This document shows positions 32,485-44,398 of a DNA stretch of 64,000 nucleotides, piece by piece. The notes beneath the pieces are model-generated. The model was not told where the DNA came from, ran no database searches, and saw nothing but the letters and a program-made list of their open reading frames with translations. The stretch lies in assembly GCF_010634855.1 (NCBI RefSeq), contig NZ_MWLQ01000011.1, forward strand, positions 186,001 through 250,000, written 5' to 3'. Source of the DNA: Microbacterium sp. B35-30 (GTDB lineage Bacteria; Actinomycetota; Actinomycetes; Actinomycetales; Microbacteriaceae). Both the position numbers and the translations under genes were made by a program. The number at the start of each line of letters is the position of its first letter. Position 1 is the stretch's first letter.

Positions 32485-33666
32485 TCAGGCGAGGGCCGCG
32501 GCGACCTCGGTGAGATCGGGCAGAGCCCGGTCGATGGTCGCCATCGTGGCGGTGAGCGACATCCGGAAGTGGCGCGGCTCGTCGAAGAGCGTGCCGGGCA
32601 TCACATAGACCCCGCGCGCAGCGAGGGCGTCGCAGAAGGCGGCCGCGTCGCCGCCCGGCGCTTCGCCCCACAGGTAGAAGGTGCCCTCGGGGCGGGTGAC
32701 ACGCACGCCCGCATCGGTGAGCGCGCCGAACAGCCGATCGCGCTTCCGGGCGAGTTCGGCCAGGTCGAGCGACACGGACTCGAGCGCCGGCACCGAGTAC
32801 TGCATGACGGCGTCGGGGAATCCCCATCCGATCGCGAGGCCCACGGGCATGAGCGCGGCGCGCAGTTCGTCCCGTTCGGCCAACGGGATGAGCGGCGACA
32901 GGGCGAGGTACCCGAGGCGCTGCCCCGGTGCGAGCAGCACCTTGCCGTAGCTGTAGTCGATGACCGTCCACGGGTACGAGCCGGCGGGGCTCGTGAAGTC
33001 GATGCCGTCGAAGCGGATGCGCCGATACGGCTCGTCCGATACGAGCCAGATGCGGCGACCGTGCGTGCGCGAGGCCTGTTCGAGCACGTCCGCGAGCGCG
33101 TGCCAGGTTTCCTGCGAATAGACGCGTCCGGTCGGGTTGGCCGGCGAGTTGACGACGACGAGCCGCGTGCGCGGGCCGATCGCGCGAGAGATCGCGTCGA
33201 TGTCGAGATCGAACGTCTCGGGATCGAGCGCGGCCCGGACGGGGCGGAGGTTCGCGGCGTGGAGCATGGGCTCGTAGCAGAACCATCCGGGCACGGGGAT
33301 GACCACCTCGTCGCCCGCGTCCGCCAGCAGCGCGAACGCCAGCGAGAGCGCGCCGAAGGCGCCTTGGGTCATCGCGATGTCGTCGGGCTCGAAGTCGAGG
33401 TCGAGTTCGATGCGAAGGCCTGCCGCGATCGTCTCCTGCGCAGCCCGCTCGCTCGACTTGTAGGCGAACCAGTCCACCGACCGCGGCTCGACCTGCGCCT
33501 GAATCGCCGCCGTCAGTCCCGGAAGGGCCAGCTCGTGCGGGTTGCCGAACGTGAAATCGAGGGCGTCGGTGTCGTCGGCCGTCGCCTGGATGCGTGCGAA
33601 GAACGCCGTGACGACGTCGACCGACGCCTTCGCCCGTGCCGCGCGATCCGACATCGCCATCGCCAT
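32485..33666 (-). CDS. Class I/II PLP-dependent aminotransferase
   Basis: This 393-residue fold-type I enzyme has the GAFGALSLAF cofactor-phosphate region, VVVNSPANPTGRVYS, DEPYRRIRF (Asp contacting pyridine N), IDYSYGKVLLAPGQRLGY with the PLP Lys, and the C-terminal RMSLTATMATID with substrate-carboxylate Arg. The family includes aspartate- and aromatic-aminotransferase-like enzymes; the substrate is not decided. Of three in-frame ATGs (33654, 33660, 33666), the first at 33666 has GGAGAGG at proper spacing. It is divergent from the MarR-type gene. Confidence 0.9.
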   Translation of the reverse strand: MAMAMSDRAARAKASVDVVTAFFARIQATADDTDALDFTFGNPHELALPGLTAAIQAQVEPRSVDWFAYKSSERAAQETIAAGLRIELDLDFEPDDIAMTQGAFGALSLAFALLADAGDEVVIPVPGWFCYEPMLHAANLRPVRAALDPETFDLDIDAISRAIGPRTRLVVVNSPANPTGRVYSQETWHALADVLEQASRTHGRRIWLVSDEPYRRIRFDGIDFTSPAGSYPWTVIDYSYGKVLLAPGQRLGYLALSPLIPLAERDELRAALMPVGLAIGWGFPDAVMQYSVPALESVSLDLAELARKRDRLFGALTDAGVRVTRPEGTFYLWGEAPGGDAAAFCDALAARGVYVMPGTLFDEPRHFRMSLTATMATIDRALPDLTEVAAALA

Positions 33667-33745
33667 CGCCTCTCCCCAGTGCTGAGAGCCCCTCCGCAAG
33701 GATCCCAACGGACGGGGCGTCGGTCAACCCCGGATCACATAATGT

Positions 33746-33759
33746 ATAGTGTTCACTAT
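33746..33759. promoter_or_regulatory. Palindromic operator overlapping the marR-like promoter and start
   Basis: ATAGTG and CACTAT form a perfect palindrome around TT. It overlaps a TATAGT -10 box (33745-33750) and runs into the ATG at 33758. An autorepressor bound here would block its own transcription start. Confidence 0.6.
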
Positions 33760-34225
33760 GTCTGGCACACAGATTCTCGACACCCTCCTCGCCCTCTCGC
33801 AGGTGCTCGAGGCCGATCAGGCGCGCGAACTCGAGCGGCGCGGACTCACTCAGCCCCGCACCCATCTGCTGTGGGTGCTGTACCACGGCGGGCCGGTGAC
33901 ACAGGCTCAGCTGGCCGAGGCGATCGGCGTCACGCCGCGCCACGTCACGACGCTCGTCGACGCGCTGGAGGCGACGGGCTTCGCACGTCGGGAGCCGCAT
34001 CCGTCCGATCGCCGGGCCGTGCTGGTGCACCTGACCGAACGCGGACTCTCGATCATGGAGACGATGGATGCCGAGCACGAGTCGCTCGGCAGCGACCTGG
34101 TTGCGGGGCTGGACGACGAGACCGTGCGCGTCACGGCCGACGCGCTGCAGCATGTCCTGACGACGCTGCAGCGCCTCGTCGCCGAGCATGCGGCGCGGCA
34201 GGACGAGCGAGTGGTGCACGCATGA
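33758..34225 (+). CDS. MarR-family transcriptional regulator
   Basis: This 155-residue winged-helix dimer repressor has HTH VTQAQLAEAIGVTPRHVTTLVDALEATGFARRE and wing PSDRRAVLVHLTERG, with long N- and C-terminal dimer helices. The ATG at 33758 lies 7 nt after TATAGT; no ribosome site is visible, and the transcript looks leaderless. A perfect palindrome covers the promoter and start, the classic self-regulated MarR layout. The stop overlaps the start of a membrane-protein gene (ATGA), so the regulator and that protein form an operon. The ligand is unknown. Confidence 0.9.
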   Translation: MSGTQILDTLLALSQVLEADQARELERRGLTQPRTHLLWVLYHGGPVTQAQLAEAIGVTPRHVTTLVDALEATGFARREPHPSDRRAVLVHLTERGLSIMETMDAEHESLGSDLVAGLDDETVRVTADALQHVLTTLQRLVAEHAARQDERVVHA

Positions 34226-34875
34226 GCACCCCGACCACGACCCCGACGCCGCGACCGATGCCCGCGTCGTTGGGGCAGCGCCTACGACGTCTCGCTGCAC
34301 TCGCGTGGCGCGCGGAGATCGGGATCTGGCAGAGCCTCTACCGCTGGATCTTCCGCCGCCCGCGCGTTCCCGCCGGGGCCACCGGGTTCGCTTACCACTC
34401 CCCCGTCTTCACGATCCTCATGATCTTCATCGTGCTGTCTGCGGTGGAGATCCCCATCATCGATCTCATCGTCCACCCGTGGCCGTGGGTGCGCATCCCG
34501 CTCCTGATCCTCGGGATCTGGGGGCTCACCTGGATGATCGGCCTCGCGCTGAGCTACCTCACGCGTCCCCACGCCGTCGGTCCGGACGGCATCCGTGCGC
34601 GCGTGGGCGCGGACGTCGATGTCGACCTGCCGTGGGAGGCGGTGGCATCGGTCGAGCGGTCGCGCGACGTCGCCGAGAAGGCGCCGAAGCTGCGCGACGA
34701 GGAGCACGGGCGCACGCTGTCCCTGCGCATGGCGAACGAGACCAACATCCTCATCGTGCTCGAGAGGCCGGTGCGCACGAGGTTGTCGGACAACGCGGTC
34801 GAGATCGATGCGGTGCGGCTCTGGACCGACGACGTCGACGGCTTCCTGCAGGCGGTCCGCACCCACATCCCCTGA
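34222..34875 (+). CDS. PH-like domain membrane protein in marR operon
   Basis: This 217-residue protein has two transmembrane helices (about 67-115, SPVFTILMIFIVLSAVEI and IPLLILGIWGLTWMIGLALSYL). The C-terminal part (about 120-217) is GPDGIRARVGADVDVDLPWEAV...FLQAVRTHIP, resembling bacterial PH (YdbS/YdbT-like) domains. It likely sits in the membrane with the domain in the cytoplasm. The role is unknown; the overlap with the MarR gene suggests the regulator senses something handled by it. Confidence 0.68.
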   Translation: MSTPTTTPTPRPMPASLGQRLRRLAALAWRAEIGIWQSLYRWIFRRPRVPAGATGFAYHSPVFTILMIFIVLSAVEIPIIDLIVHPWPWVRIPLLILGIWGLTWMIGLALSYLTRPHAVGPDGIRARVGADVDVDLPWEAVASVERSRDVAEKAPKLRDEEHGRTLSLRMANETNILIVLERPVRTRLSDNAVEIDAVRLWTDDVDGFLQAVRTHIP

Positions 34876-34917
34876 GCTCGACGCCCGCTCATCGGATCAG
34901 GCGTCCTCGCCGCGTGG

Positions 34918-36549
34918 TCAGCGCGCGGCACGGCGGGCTGCCTCCCGCGCCGTCGCGAGCGCCGTGAGCTCGGCGTCGACCTCGTCGAGGATCTCGTTGT
35001 GCGCAACTGCCGCGATGCCGTCTCGTAGCCGCCCGGCCACGCGGGCGGCTCGTCGCCGGGCGCCCGCCCGCACCGCGAACCCCGACACGAGTGCGAGCAG
35101 GAGGCCGAGCGCCGCACCCGCCACGAGCAGCAGGGTCGGCCAGGGCACGTCGAACTCGCCCACCGTCAGCGTCGGCACGAGGCCCTCCGTCGGCATGCGG
35201 AGATAGTCCAGGAGGGCGAGCAGCCCGAGCCAGGAGCCCCCGGCGATGGCGACGGCGAGCAGCAGCCACTGCATCACGTTCGCCACACCCCACCAGCGCG
35301 AGCTGCGCACTTCGACTGTCCGCACGATCGCGCGGTCGACGGAGTCGACGATGCCGGCCGAGGCCGCGACCGCGCGTGCGTTGACGCGTTCCTGCGCGCC
35401 GCCGGGGAGCGCCGCGGCGGCGGCGGCGACGTAGGTGCGGGTGGCGGTCGCGACCTGCGCCCGAACGGCCGGGGATGCCGTCGGAAGCGACGAGCGGATG
35501 AGCTCCGACTCCGCAGGCGCGTCCACCTCGCGCCGGCGCTCGGGCGGGCGAAGCCCCAGTGTGCGCAGCGGGTCGGCGCGCAGCGCTCGCACCCAGCGTG
35601 TCGGTGGCCACCCGGTGCGGGCGAACCCGTCGCGCAGGCTCGAGTCGCGCACCGCGTCGACGACGAGAGGAATACCGGCCGCGTGCTCGAGCGCGTCGAC
35701 GAGGCTGCGGCGGGCGTCGGCGAGTGCGCGTGCGTCCGGCGCCGTGCCGGGAAGGGCGGCGAGGAGCTCGGCCGCCGCGTGACGCACATCGGCCGTGAGA
35801 CGCGCGGTCGCAGCCTCCCGCCGGTCGACGGCGCGCGCGATGAGGGCTTCGAGCTGGGGCATCCCTTCGCCGCTGCGCGCGGACGTGCCGAGGATGCGCG
35901 CTCGGACTCCATCGGCCTGCACGAGGCGCGTCAGGTCCGCCAGGCACGCAGCAGCGTCTTCGTGGGTCAGGCGGTCGAGCTGGTTGAGCACGACGACCAC
36001 CGAGTCCTCGTGACCGGCGAGGGGAATGAGGTAGCGGGAGTGAAGGACTGCGTCGGCGTACTTCTGCGGGTTCGTGACCCACACCAGCAGGTCGGCCCGC
36101 TCGGTCACGTGGTCGGCGCGCACCCTGTGCTCGGTGACCACGGAGTCGTGGTCGGGCAGGTCCAGCAAGACGAGGCCCTCGGGGTGCCTCGCTGAGACGT
36201 CGAGTTCGTGACGCTCCTTCACGCCGAGCCAGTCGAGGAGGGCAGCCGAGCCGGCTGCGATGTCGGAGGACTCGGCGATGGCGGCAAGGGGGAATGCCGT
36301 CGTGGGGCGCTGCTGGCTCGTGCGGGCGAGGTCCGCTCCGGTGAGGAGATTGAACAACGTGGACTTGCCCGTGCCGGTCGCCCCTGCCAGTGCGACGACC
36401 GTGTGCTCTGCCGACAGCTGCGAACGCTCGCCCGCGCGTTGCAGGGCCAGCCGCGCAGCGGCGATCACCTCGTCGGCGATCCGTCCCTCCGCGGCATCGG
36501 CCGCGACACGCAGATCCTCGGCGCGCTGGGAGAGTGTCGTCCGCGCCAT
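34918..36549 (-). CDS. Large P-loop GTPase with membrane segments, partner 2
   Basis: This 543-residue protein has a P-loop GATGTGKS near 56-63, RPTTAFP as a likely switch, VLLDLPDHDS as a G3-like loop, and VVVLNQLDRLT as the NxxD nucleotide-specificity motif. The C-terminal half has two hydrophobic segments (about 400-465) followed by a basic region. The architecture is dynamin-like or IRG-like in outline; in actinobacteria it is a conserved pair with the gene upstream. The function is not known to me. The start overlaps the stop of the upstream GTPase gene (TGATG). Confidence 0.75.
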   Translation of the reverse strand: MARTTLSQRAEDLRVAADAAEGRIADEVIAAARLALQRAGERSQLSAEHTVVALAGATGTGKSTLFNLLTGADLARTSQQRPTTAFPLAAIAESSDIAAGSAALLDWLGVKERHELDVSARHPEGLVLLDLPDHDSVVTEHRVRADHVTERADLLVWVTNPQKYADAVLHSRYLIPLAGHEDSVVVVLNQLDRLTHEDAAACLADLTRLVQADGVRARILGTSARSGEGMPQLEALIARAVDRREAATARLTADVRHAAAELLAALPGTAPDARALADARRSLVDALEHAAGIPLVVDAVRDSSLRDGFARTGWPPTRWVRALRADPLRTLGLRPPERRREVDAPAESELIRSSLPTASPAVRAQVATATRTYVAAAAAALPGGAQERVNARAVAASAGIVDSVDRAIVRTVEVRSSRWWGVANVMQWLLLAVAIAGGSWLGLLALLDYLRMPTEGLVPTLTVGEFDVPWPTLLLVAGAALGLLLALVSGFAVRAGARRRAARVAGRLRDGIAAVAHNEILDEVDAELTALATAREAARRAAR

Positions 36550-38531
36550 CAGCCCTGCCTGCCCAGCAGCCACTGCCAGAATCCGGGCTTCCTCGGCTCC
36601 TCCGCGGGGCCTGACGTCGTCGGTGCACCGGATGCCTCGGCGCTGACGCCTCGCGCGGCGATGTCGACGGCACGAAGGTGCGCGCCGCGGAGCGCGGGTA
36701 CCGGACTCGCGGCGCGTGGGGCGCTCACCACCCGCGCGCGGCGTTCGTCGGCGGATGCGCGCGTCAGCTCCTCAGCGGCATCCCGCAGCTCGTCGCCTGC
36801 CGACTCCGAGACGGCGAGAGCAGTGACCGCCGTGAGAGCGATGGAGGCATCGGCCTCGAGAAGAGACCCCAGGCGCCGACTGAGTCGCTCGGATGCCTCG
36901 GCCGTGAGCCTGCGGACGGCGTCGTCGCCGAACACGGCTTCGAGCACCTTCTGCGCGAGCAGCGCCGTGCCCCCGGCGACGCCGACCTCGATGCCGGTGA
37001 GGCCTCCCGTGCTGCCGAAGACGACCAGCATGAGCGCCACGCCCAGACCGTTGACGCCGAAGCTCAGTCCCCTGGCCAGGCCGCGGCGGTCCGCTCCCTG
37101 CTCCTGCACGATGGCGAGCACGTCGCCCTGCCATGCGCGGATCTGCTCGGCGATCGCCGATCTGAGGTCGGCCGTGCTGACGCCCGTCACGCCCGCCGTC
37201 GCTCCGGCGTCGACGAGGATCCCCGCGCCGGCCGGGTCGCTGCGCCAGGCGGAGCGCACCCGTTCACGCGCCGTCTCCATCGCATCGATCGTGATGGCCT
37301 CGAGTCCACTGGCGATCGCGAGCTCGACCGGCTTCGCATCGGGTTCGCCGCCGCGCAGGAACGAGACGACGGCGTCGCGGGCGCGGCTCACGCCGCGTTC
37401 TATCGAGCGCATGAAGGTGCTTGCGCCGACGAAATCCTGCCATCGCGTGAGCACCTCGCCGCGGAGCATCGCGCCGTCCGTGGTGGCCGTCGCGATCTGC
37501 GACGACGCGTCGGCGTACGCACCCTCGACGATCTGGCGAAGGCGGGCGGCTGAGGCCGCCTGCCCGTCGGCTGCTGCGGCGACACCTTGCACGGCCTCAG
37601 CGAGATCGGCCAGGACCCCGTCGCGCGTGGCGAGCGCCACATCATCACGGGCGTCCGCGCTTCCGCCCAGGTCGGTGAGCCACCCGGAGATGTCTGCGAC
37701 GGCTGCGTCGGGGAGCAGCCCGTCGGGATCGAGCCGGGCCTCGGGGACGACGAAGAGCGGCGCGTCGCCGAGGTCGTGCTCGAGCATCATGCGGCGGAGG
37801 TCCGCCACGACGGCTTCACCGCCCGCGTCGACGCGGTCCAGGACGAGGGCCAGCTGGGCATGGCGCCCTGCGGCTGCGCGAAACAGCTCCCACGGGACGG
37901 CGTCGGCGTAGCGCGCACCCGTCGTGACGAACAGCCACAGGTCCGCGGCCGCCAGCAGCTGTGCGGCGAGCTCTCGGTTGGCCACCTCCACGGAGTCGAT
38001 GTCGGGGGCGTCGAGAAGCGCGAGCCCCGGCGGCATCCCGGCGAACGGAGCGAGGCGGAGCGCCCGCACACCGGACGCGGCGGTGCCGTCACGCTCGGCG
38101 ACGGATGATCCTCCCGAGGCGACGGTCGTCGTGTGCACCCGCGTCAAGGTCGGGAGGATCCGCTCGGGCGCGAACCACGGTGCGTCAGCGGGGTGATGCA
38201 CGAGGACGGGTGACCGGGTGGTCGGCCGGAGAACGCCCGGGGTCGTCAGAGCCGCACCCAGGACGGAATTGACGAGCGTGGACTTGCCGGCGCCCGTCGA
38301 TCCGCCGACGACGACGAGAAGCGGGGCTCCGTCCGACCGCAGCCGCGGCAGGAGGTAGTCATCGATCTGCGCGAGGATGTCGTGCCGGCGCGCTCGCGCC
38401 TCCGCGACGCCGGTTCCCTCCAGCGGCAGCGTGGCAGCGGTGAGCCGGCCGCGCACGACGTCGACCGCACTGATGAGGCGGCCACGGGCGTGGGCCGCGG
38501 CATCCCTGCTCCCGTCGTCGCCGTCCGGCAT
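36549..38531 (-). CDS. Large P-loop GTPase with membrane segments, partner 1
   Basis: This 660-residue protein has the P-loop GGSTGAGKS at 76-84, LRPTTRSPV as switch I, ALLDAPDIDSVE as the G3 loop, and LVLDRVDAGG as the specificity motif. A helical stalk (about 300-520) and a glycine-rich hydrophobic segment (LSFGVNGLGVALMLVVFGSTGGLTGIEVGVAGGTALLA) follow, then a charged tail ending WLLGRQG. It resembles bacterial dynamin-like proteins. The ATG at 38531 is chosen on ribosome-site and -10 spacing; a GTG upstream is possible. Translation is coupled to the second GTPase gene. Confidence 0.75.
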   Translation of the reverse strand: MPDGDDGSRDAAAHARGRLISAVDVVRGRLTAATLPLEGTGVAEARARRHDILAQIDDYLLPRLRSDGAPLLVVVGGSTGAGKSTLVNSVLGAALTTPGVLRPTTRSPVLVHHPADAPWFAPERILPTLTRVHTTTVASGGSSVAERDGTAASGVRALRLAPFAGMPPGLALLDAPDIDSVEVANRELAAQLLAAADLWLFVTTGARYADAVPWELFRAAAGRHAQLALVLDRVDAGGEAVVADLRRMMLEHDLGDAPLFVVPEARLDPDGLLPDAAVADISGWLTDLGGSADARDDVALATRDGVLADLAEAVQGVAAAADGQAASAARLRQIVEGAYADASSQIATATTDGAMLRGEVLTRWQDFVGASTFMRSIERGVSRARDAVVSFLRGGEPDAKPVELAIASGLEAITIDAMETARERVRSAWRSDPAGAGILVDAGATAGVTGVSTADLRSAIAEQIRAWQGDVLAIVQEQGADRRGLARGLSFGVNGLGVALMLVVFGSTGGLTGIEVGVAGGTALLAQKVLEAVFGDDAVRRLTAEASERLSRRLGSLLEADASIALTAVTALAVSESAGDELRDAAEELTRASADERRARVVSAPRAASPVPALRGAHLRAVDIAARGVSAEASGAPTTSGPAEEPRKPGFWQWLLGRQG

Positions 38532-38611
38532 GTCCCCATCCTGCACCACGTGTCCCTTTGCATACCCGGCATGCACGCGCGAGGCGCGCGGCATGTTGCG
38601 GCTCCGGACGC

Positions 38612-38617
38612 GACAAT
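38612..38617 (+). promoter_or_regulatory. -10 box (GACAAT) of the TRIC-type gene
   Basis: GACAAT ends 6 nt before the GTG at 38624, matching the leaderless spacing seen at other genes here, though the first base is not T. Confidence 0.35.
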
Positions 38618-38623
38618 GGAGGG

Positions 38624-39310
38624 GTGAACGAGCCTGTCTTCGTGATCCCCCTGTGGGCGGACCTCATCGCCGTCGGGCTCGGCGGCATCCAAGGCGCCCT
38701 GTTCGCATCCGGGTTCCGCGGTCAGCGGCGACTCGACATGCTCGGGGTCGCCATCATCGGCATCGTGGTCGGCATGGGCGGCGGTCTCATCCGCGACCTG
38801 CTGCTGAACGTCACGCCCACCACGCTCCAGAGCAACTGGTACCTGCTGACCGCGGCCGGCGCGGCACTGTTCGGGATGCTGCTCGCCGGCCTGTTCCAGC
38901 GGCTCAACGCGGTCATCGTCGGCCTCGACGCGCTGGTGATCGGTCTCTTCGGCGCGTTCGGCACCAGCAAGGCCCTCGCGCTCGGGCTGCCCCTCGTCCC
39001 GGCGGTGTTCGTCGGGGTCTGCGCCGCGGTCGGCGGCGGCATCCTTCGCGACATGATCATGGGGCTGCCCGTCGCGATCATGCACGTCGGCTCCCTCTAC
39101 GCGGTGGCCGCGGGGGCCGGATGCCTCGTCCTGGCGATCTCGCACGAGCTCGGCGCGAACCTCGTGGTCGCCGCCGTGATCGGGATCGTGGTGACCACGG
39201 TGATCCGCCTGCTCGCGGTGATCTTCGACATCTCTCTGCCGGAACAGCGCGCGCTGTATCGGCGCAAGGTCGCCGTCGAGACGTCGGCGATCCCGATCGT
39301 CAAGCCCTGA
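38624..39310 (+). CDS. TRIC/UPF0126-type channel protein
   Basis: This 228-residue membrane protein has seven hydrophobic helices in two glycine-rich repeats, VGMGGGLIRDLLLN (near 55) and VGGGILRDMIMG (near 140), the signature of UPF0126/TRIC-family channels. TRIC proteins conduct monovalent cations, and some UPF0126 members are linked to glycine transport; which applies here is not decided. The GTG start has only a GGAGG too close to it, so leaderless initiation is likely. It is divergent from the GTPase pair. Confidence 0.82.
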   Translation: MNEPVFVIPLWADLIAVGLGGIQGALFASGFRGQRRLDMLGVAIIGIVVGMGGGLIRDLLLNVTPTTLQSNWYLLTAAGAALFGMLLAGLFQRLNAVIVGLDALVIGLFGAFGTSKALALGLPLVPAVFVGVCAAVGGGILRDMIMGLPVAIMHVGSLYAVAAGAGCLVLAISHELGANLVVAAVIGIVVTTVIRLLAVIFDISLPEQRALYRRKVAVETSAIPIVKP

Positions 39311-39363
39311 GCGGGCTCAGCAGCCCTGCAGTGCCGGCATCCGACACCGGCCGAACGCACACC

Positions 39364-39400
39364 GACGGGCGCACGCGGGGATCACCCGCGCACACCCGTC
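39364..39400. terminator. Bidirectional hairpin between TRIC and leuA
   Basis: GACGGG...CCCGTC outer arms and CGCGGG-GATCA-CCCGCG inner arms form an imperfect stem between the convergent genes. Confidence 0.55.
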
Positions 39401-39412
39401 GACGGTTCGCGC

Positions 39413-42062
<2,650 letters not shown>

Positions 42063-42086
42063 GCCGCAGCGCCCGCGGACGCAGCG

Positions 42087-43049
42087 TCAGAAGCCGAGGC
42101 GGCCCAGCTGCTTCGGGTCGCGCTGCCATTCCTTCGCGACGCGAACGTGCAGCTTCAGGAAGACCTTCGTTCCCACCAGCGGCTCGATCTGCGCGCGAGC
42201 ACGCGCTCCGACGTCGCGCAGGCGTGAGCCCTTGTGGCCGATGATGATCGCCTTCTGACTGTCGCGCTCGACGATGAGGTTCGCATAGATGTCGGTCATC
42301 GACCCCGTGTCACGCTCGGAGATGTCCTCGATCGTGACGGCGATGGAGTGCGGCAGCTCATCCCGCACGCCCTCGAGCGCCGCCTCACGGATGATCTCGG
42401 CGATGCGGTCCTCGGTCGACTCGTCGGTGACGACGCCGTCCGGGTAGAGCGCCGGGCCCTTCGGCATGAGGACGAGCAGCTCGTCGGTCAGCACGTCGAG
42501 CTGATCACGGGTGAGGGCCGAGAGCGGAATGACGGCGGCCCAGTCCTCGCGCAGCTGGTCCACCTCGATCAGCCTCTCGGTGATCTCGTCGCGAGTCGCG
42601 GCATCCGTCTTGGTGACAATCGCGACCTTCTTCGCCCGGCCGTACCCGCTCAGCGACTCGGCGATGCGACGGTCGCCGGGACCGACCTTCTCTGTGGCCG
42701 GCACGCAGAAGCCGATCACGTCGACATCGCCCAGCACCTGCTCGACGAGGTCGTTGAGGCGCTGTCCGAGCAGGGTGCGAGGCTTGTGGAGGCCCGGCGT
42801 GTCGACGATCACCAGCTGACCACCGGGGCGGTTCACGATGCCCCGGATGGCGCGCCGCGTCGTCTGCGGCTTGTCGCTGGTGATCGCCACCTTCTCGCCG
42901 ACGAGGGCGTTCGTGAGCGTGGACTTGCCCACGTTCGGGCGGCCGACGAAGGTGACGAAGCCGGAACGCCCAGCGACGGACCCGGGTTCGGGGGTCGACC
43001 CCGGGACAGCGGCTGGCTCGACGGCCGGCGTGGCGTCGTTCTCGGTCAT
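42087..43049 (-). CDS. era: GTPase Era
   Basis: Era binds the 16S rRNA 3' end during 30S assembly. From the ATG at 43049 it has 320 residues: GRPNVGKS (near 34), VDTPGLHKP, VTKTDAATRDE (NKxD written TKTD), and the C-terminal KH domain with IIGHKGSRLRDVGARAR. The start overlaps the upstream CNNM gene stop by 4 nt. It is the last gene of HIT-phoH-ybeY-CNNM-era, a conserved actinobacterial ribosome-related operon. Confidence 0.95.
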   Translation of the reverse strand: MTENDATPAVEPAAVPGSTPEPGSVAGRSGFVTFVGRPNVGKSTLTNALVGEKVAITSDKPQTTRRAIRGIVNRPGGQLVIVDTPGLHKPRTLLGQRLNDLVEQVLGDVDVIGFCVPATEKVGPGDRRIAESLSGYGRAKKVAIVTKTDAATRDEITERLIEVDQLREDWAAVIPLSALTRDQLDVLTDELLVLMPKGPALYPDGVVTDESTEDRIAEIIREAALEGVRDELPHSIAVTIEDISERDTGSMTDIYANLIVERDSQKAIIIGHKGSRLRDVGARARAQIEPLVGTKVFLKLHVRVAKEWQRDPKQLGRLGF

Positions 43050-44398
43050 GGGGTGTCTTCCTTCTTGGGCAGGCGGATCTCGCCGGTGCGAGGACTCGTG
43101 ATGCGGATCTCGCCGGTGCGGGGCCGGCCGGGAGGGTCGAGGGCCGGGTCGCCGCGTTCGACGAACACCGTGGAGATGCCGCGGCCGCGTCCACGGGATG
43201 CGCCGCCGGTGAGGACCAGGCCCGCATACTCGGCCGTCGCGCCCGGCTGGGGCACTCGACCGAGAGCCTTGCCGAGGAGGCCGCCGATCGAGTCGACGTC
43301 CTCGTCCTCCAGTTCGAGGCCGAACAGATCGCCGACCTCGTCGAGGCCGAGGCGCGCGCTCACGCGGTAGTGACCGGGCTCGAGCTCGGTGACCTCCTCG
43401 GCGCGTGGGTCGTACTCGTCCGAGATCTCGCCGACGAGCTCCTCGATGAGGTCTTCGAGCGTGACGAGCCCCGACACGCCGCCGTACTCGTCGACCACGA
43501 GGCAGACGTGCACCGCGTCGCGCTTCATCTGCTGCAGCAGCGTCTCGGCCTTCATCGACTCTGGAACGAACACGGCAGGTCGTGCGATGCGCTTGATCGG
43601 GGCATCCCGCCACCCCGTCTCGTCGCGGAAGCCGAACTGCACGAGGTCCTTGAGATACAGCACCCCGACCACGTCATCGGCGTCGTCGTCGACGATGGGC
43701 ACGCGTGACACGCCCTTCTCGAGGAACACCTTCATCGCCTCCCGGGTCGACGTGGACGCGTCCACGGTCACCATGTCGGTGCGCGGCACCATGACGGCGC
43801 GCACGAAGGTGTCGGTGAAGTCGAACACCGAGTGGATGAGCTCACGGTCGTCCTGCTCGATGAGCTCGTTCTCCGCGGCTTCGTCGATGATGCTGAGCAG
43901 CTGCTCCTCGGACGCGAACGACGACCCGCGCGAACCACCCGGCGTGATGCGGGTGCCGAGGGCGACGAGGCCGTGCGCGAGTGGACCGAGGATGATCCTC
44001 ACGCCGCGGATGACGGGCGCCGCGCCCCGCAGCAGGGCCTTGGCATGCAGTCGGCCCAGGGTGCGCGGGCTCGCGCCCACGACGACGTACGACACGCCCG
44101 TCATCAGCACCGCGGCGGCGAGCATCGCCCACCAGATGTTGTTGAAGAGGTCGGTGAACGCGACCGTCACGAGCACGGCCGCGGTGGTCTCTGCGAGGAC
44201 GCGGATGAAGATCACCGCGTTGGCGTGGGCGTCGGGATCGGCCGCGATCCTGCGCAGCGCCTCCGCGTTGCGGTCACCCGCGCCGAGCTCGGCGAGGTCT
44301 GCGCGCGAGGTCACGCTGAGCGCGGCGTCGATCGCGACCATCAGGGCGCCGAACGCGAGCAGCAGCGCCGCCGCGATCAGGAGGAGCGCAGCGGTCAT
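43046..44398 (-). CDS. CNNM/HlyC-type membrane protein with CBS domains
   Basis: This 450-residue protein has DUF21 helices (1-140), two CBS domains (about 180-310) with VMVPRTDMVTV and CLVVDEYGGVSGLVTLEDL, and a CorC/HlyC domain (about 335-420). CNNM proteins are linked to magnesium/cobalt handling; the substrate here is inferred. The tail repeats RTGEIRI/RTGEIRL, from a near-exact direct DNA repeat (43070-43126). It overlaps ybeY upstream and era downstream by 4 nt each. Confidence 0.88.
   Translation of the reverse strand: MTAALLLIAAALLLAFGALMVAIDAALSVTSRADLAELGAGDRNAEALRRIAADPDAHANAVIFIRVLAETTAAVLVTVAFTDLFNNIWWAMLAAAVLMTGVSYVVVGASPRTLGRLHAKALLRGAAPVIRGVRIILGPLAHGLVALGTRITPGGSRGSSFASEEQLLSIIDEAAENELIEQDDRELIHSVFDFTDTFVRAVMVPRTDMVTVDASTSTREAMKVFLEKGVSRVPIVDDDADDVVGVLYLKDLVQFGFRDETGWRDAPIKRIARPAVFVPESMKAETLLQQMKRDAVHVCLVVDEYGGVSGLVTLEDLIEELVGEISDEYDPRAEEVTELEPGHYRVSARLGLDEVGDLFGLELEDEDVDSIGGLLGKALGRVPQPGATAEYAGLVLTGGASRGRGRGISTVFVERGDPALDPPGRPRTGEIRITSPRTGEIRLPKKEDTP

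Noticed and set aside
31942..34221. A plus-strand open frame reaching 977 codons into the PH-like gene
   Set aside because: Only the last 217 codons, from the ATG overlapping the marR-like stop, look like protein; the rest is antisense to recO and the aminotransferase or overlaps the MarR gene.
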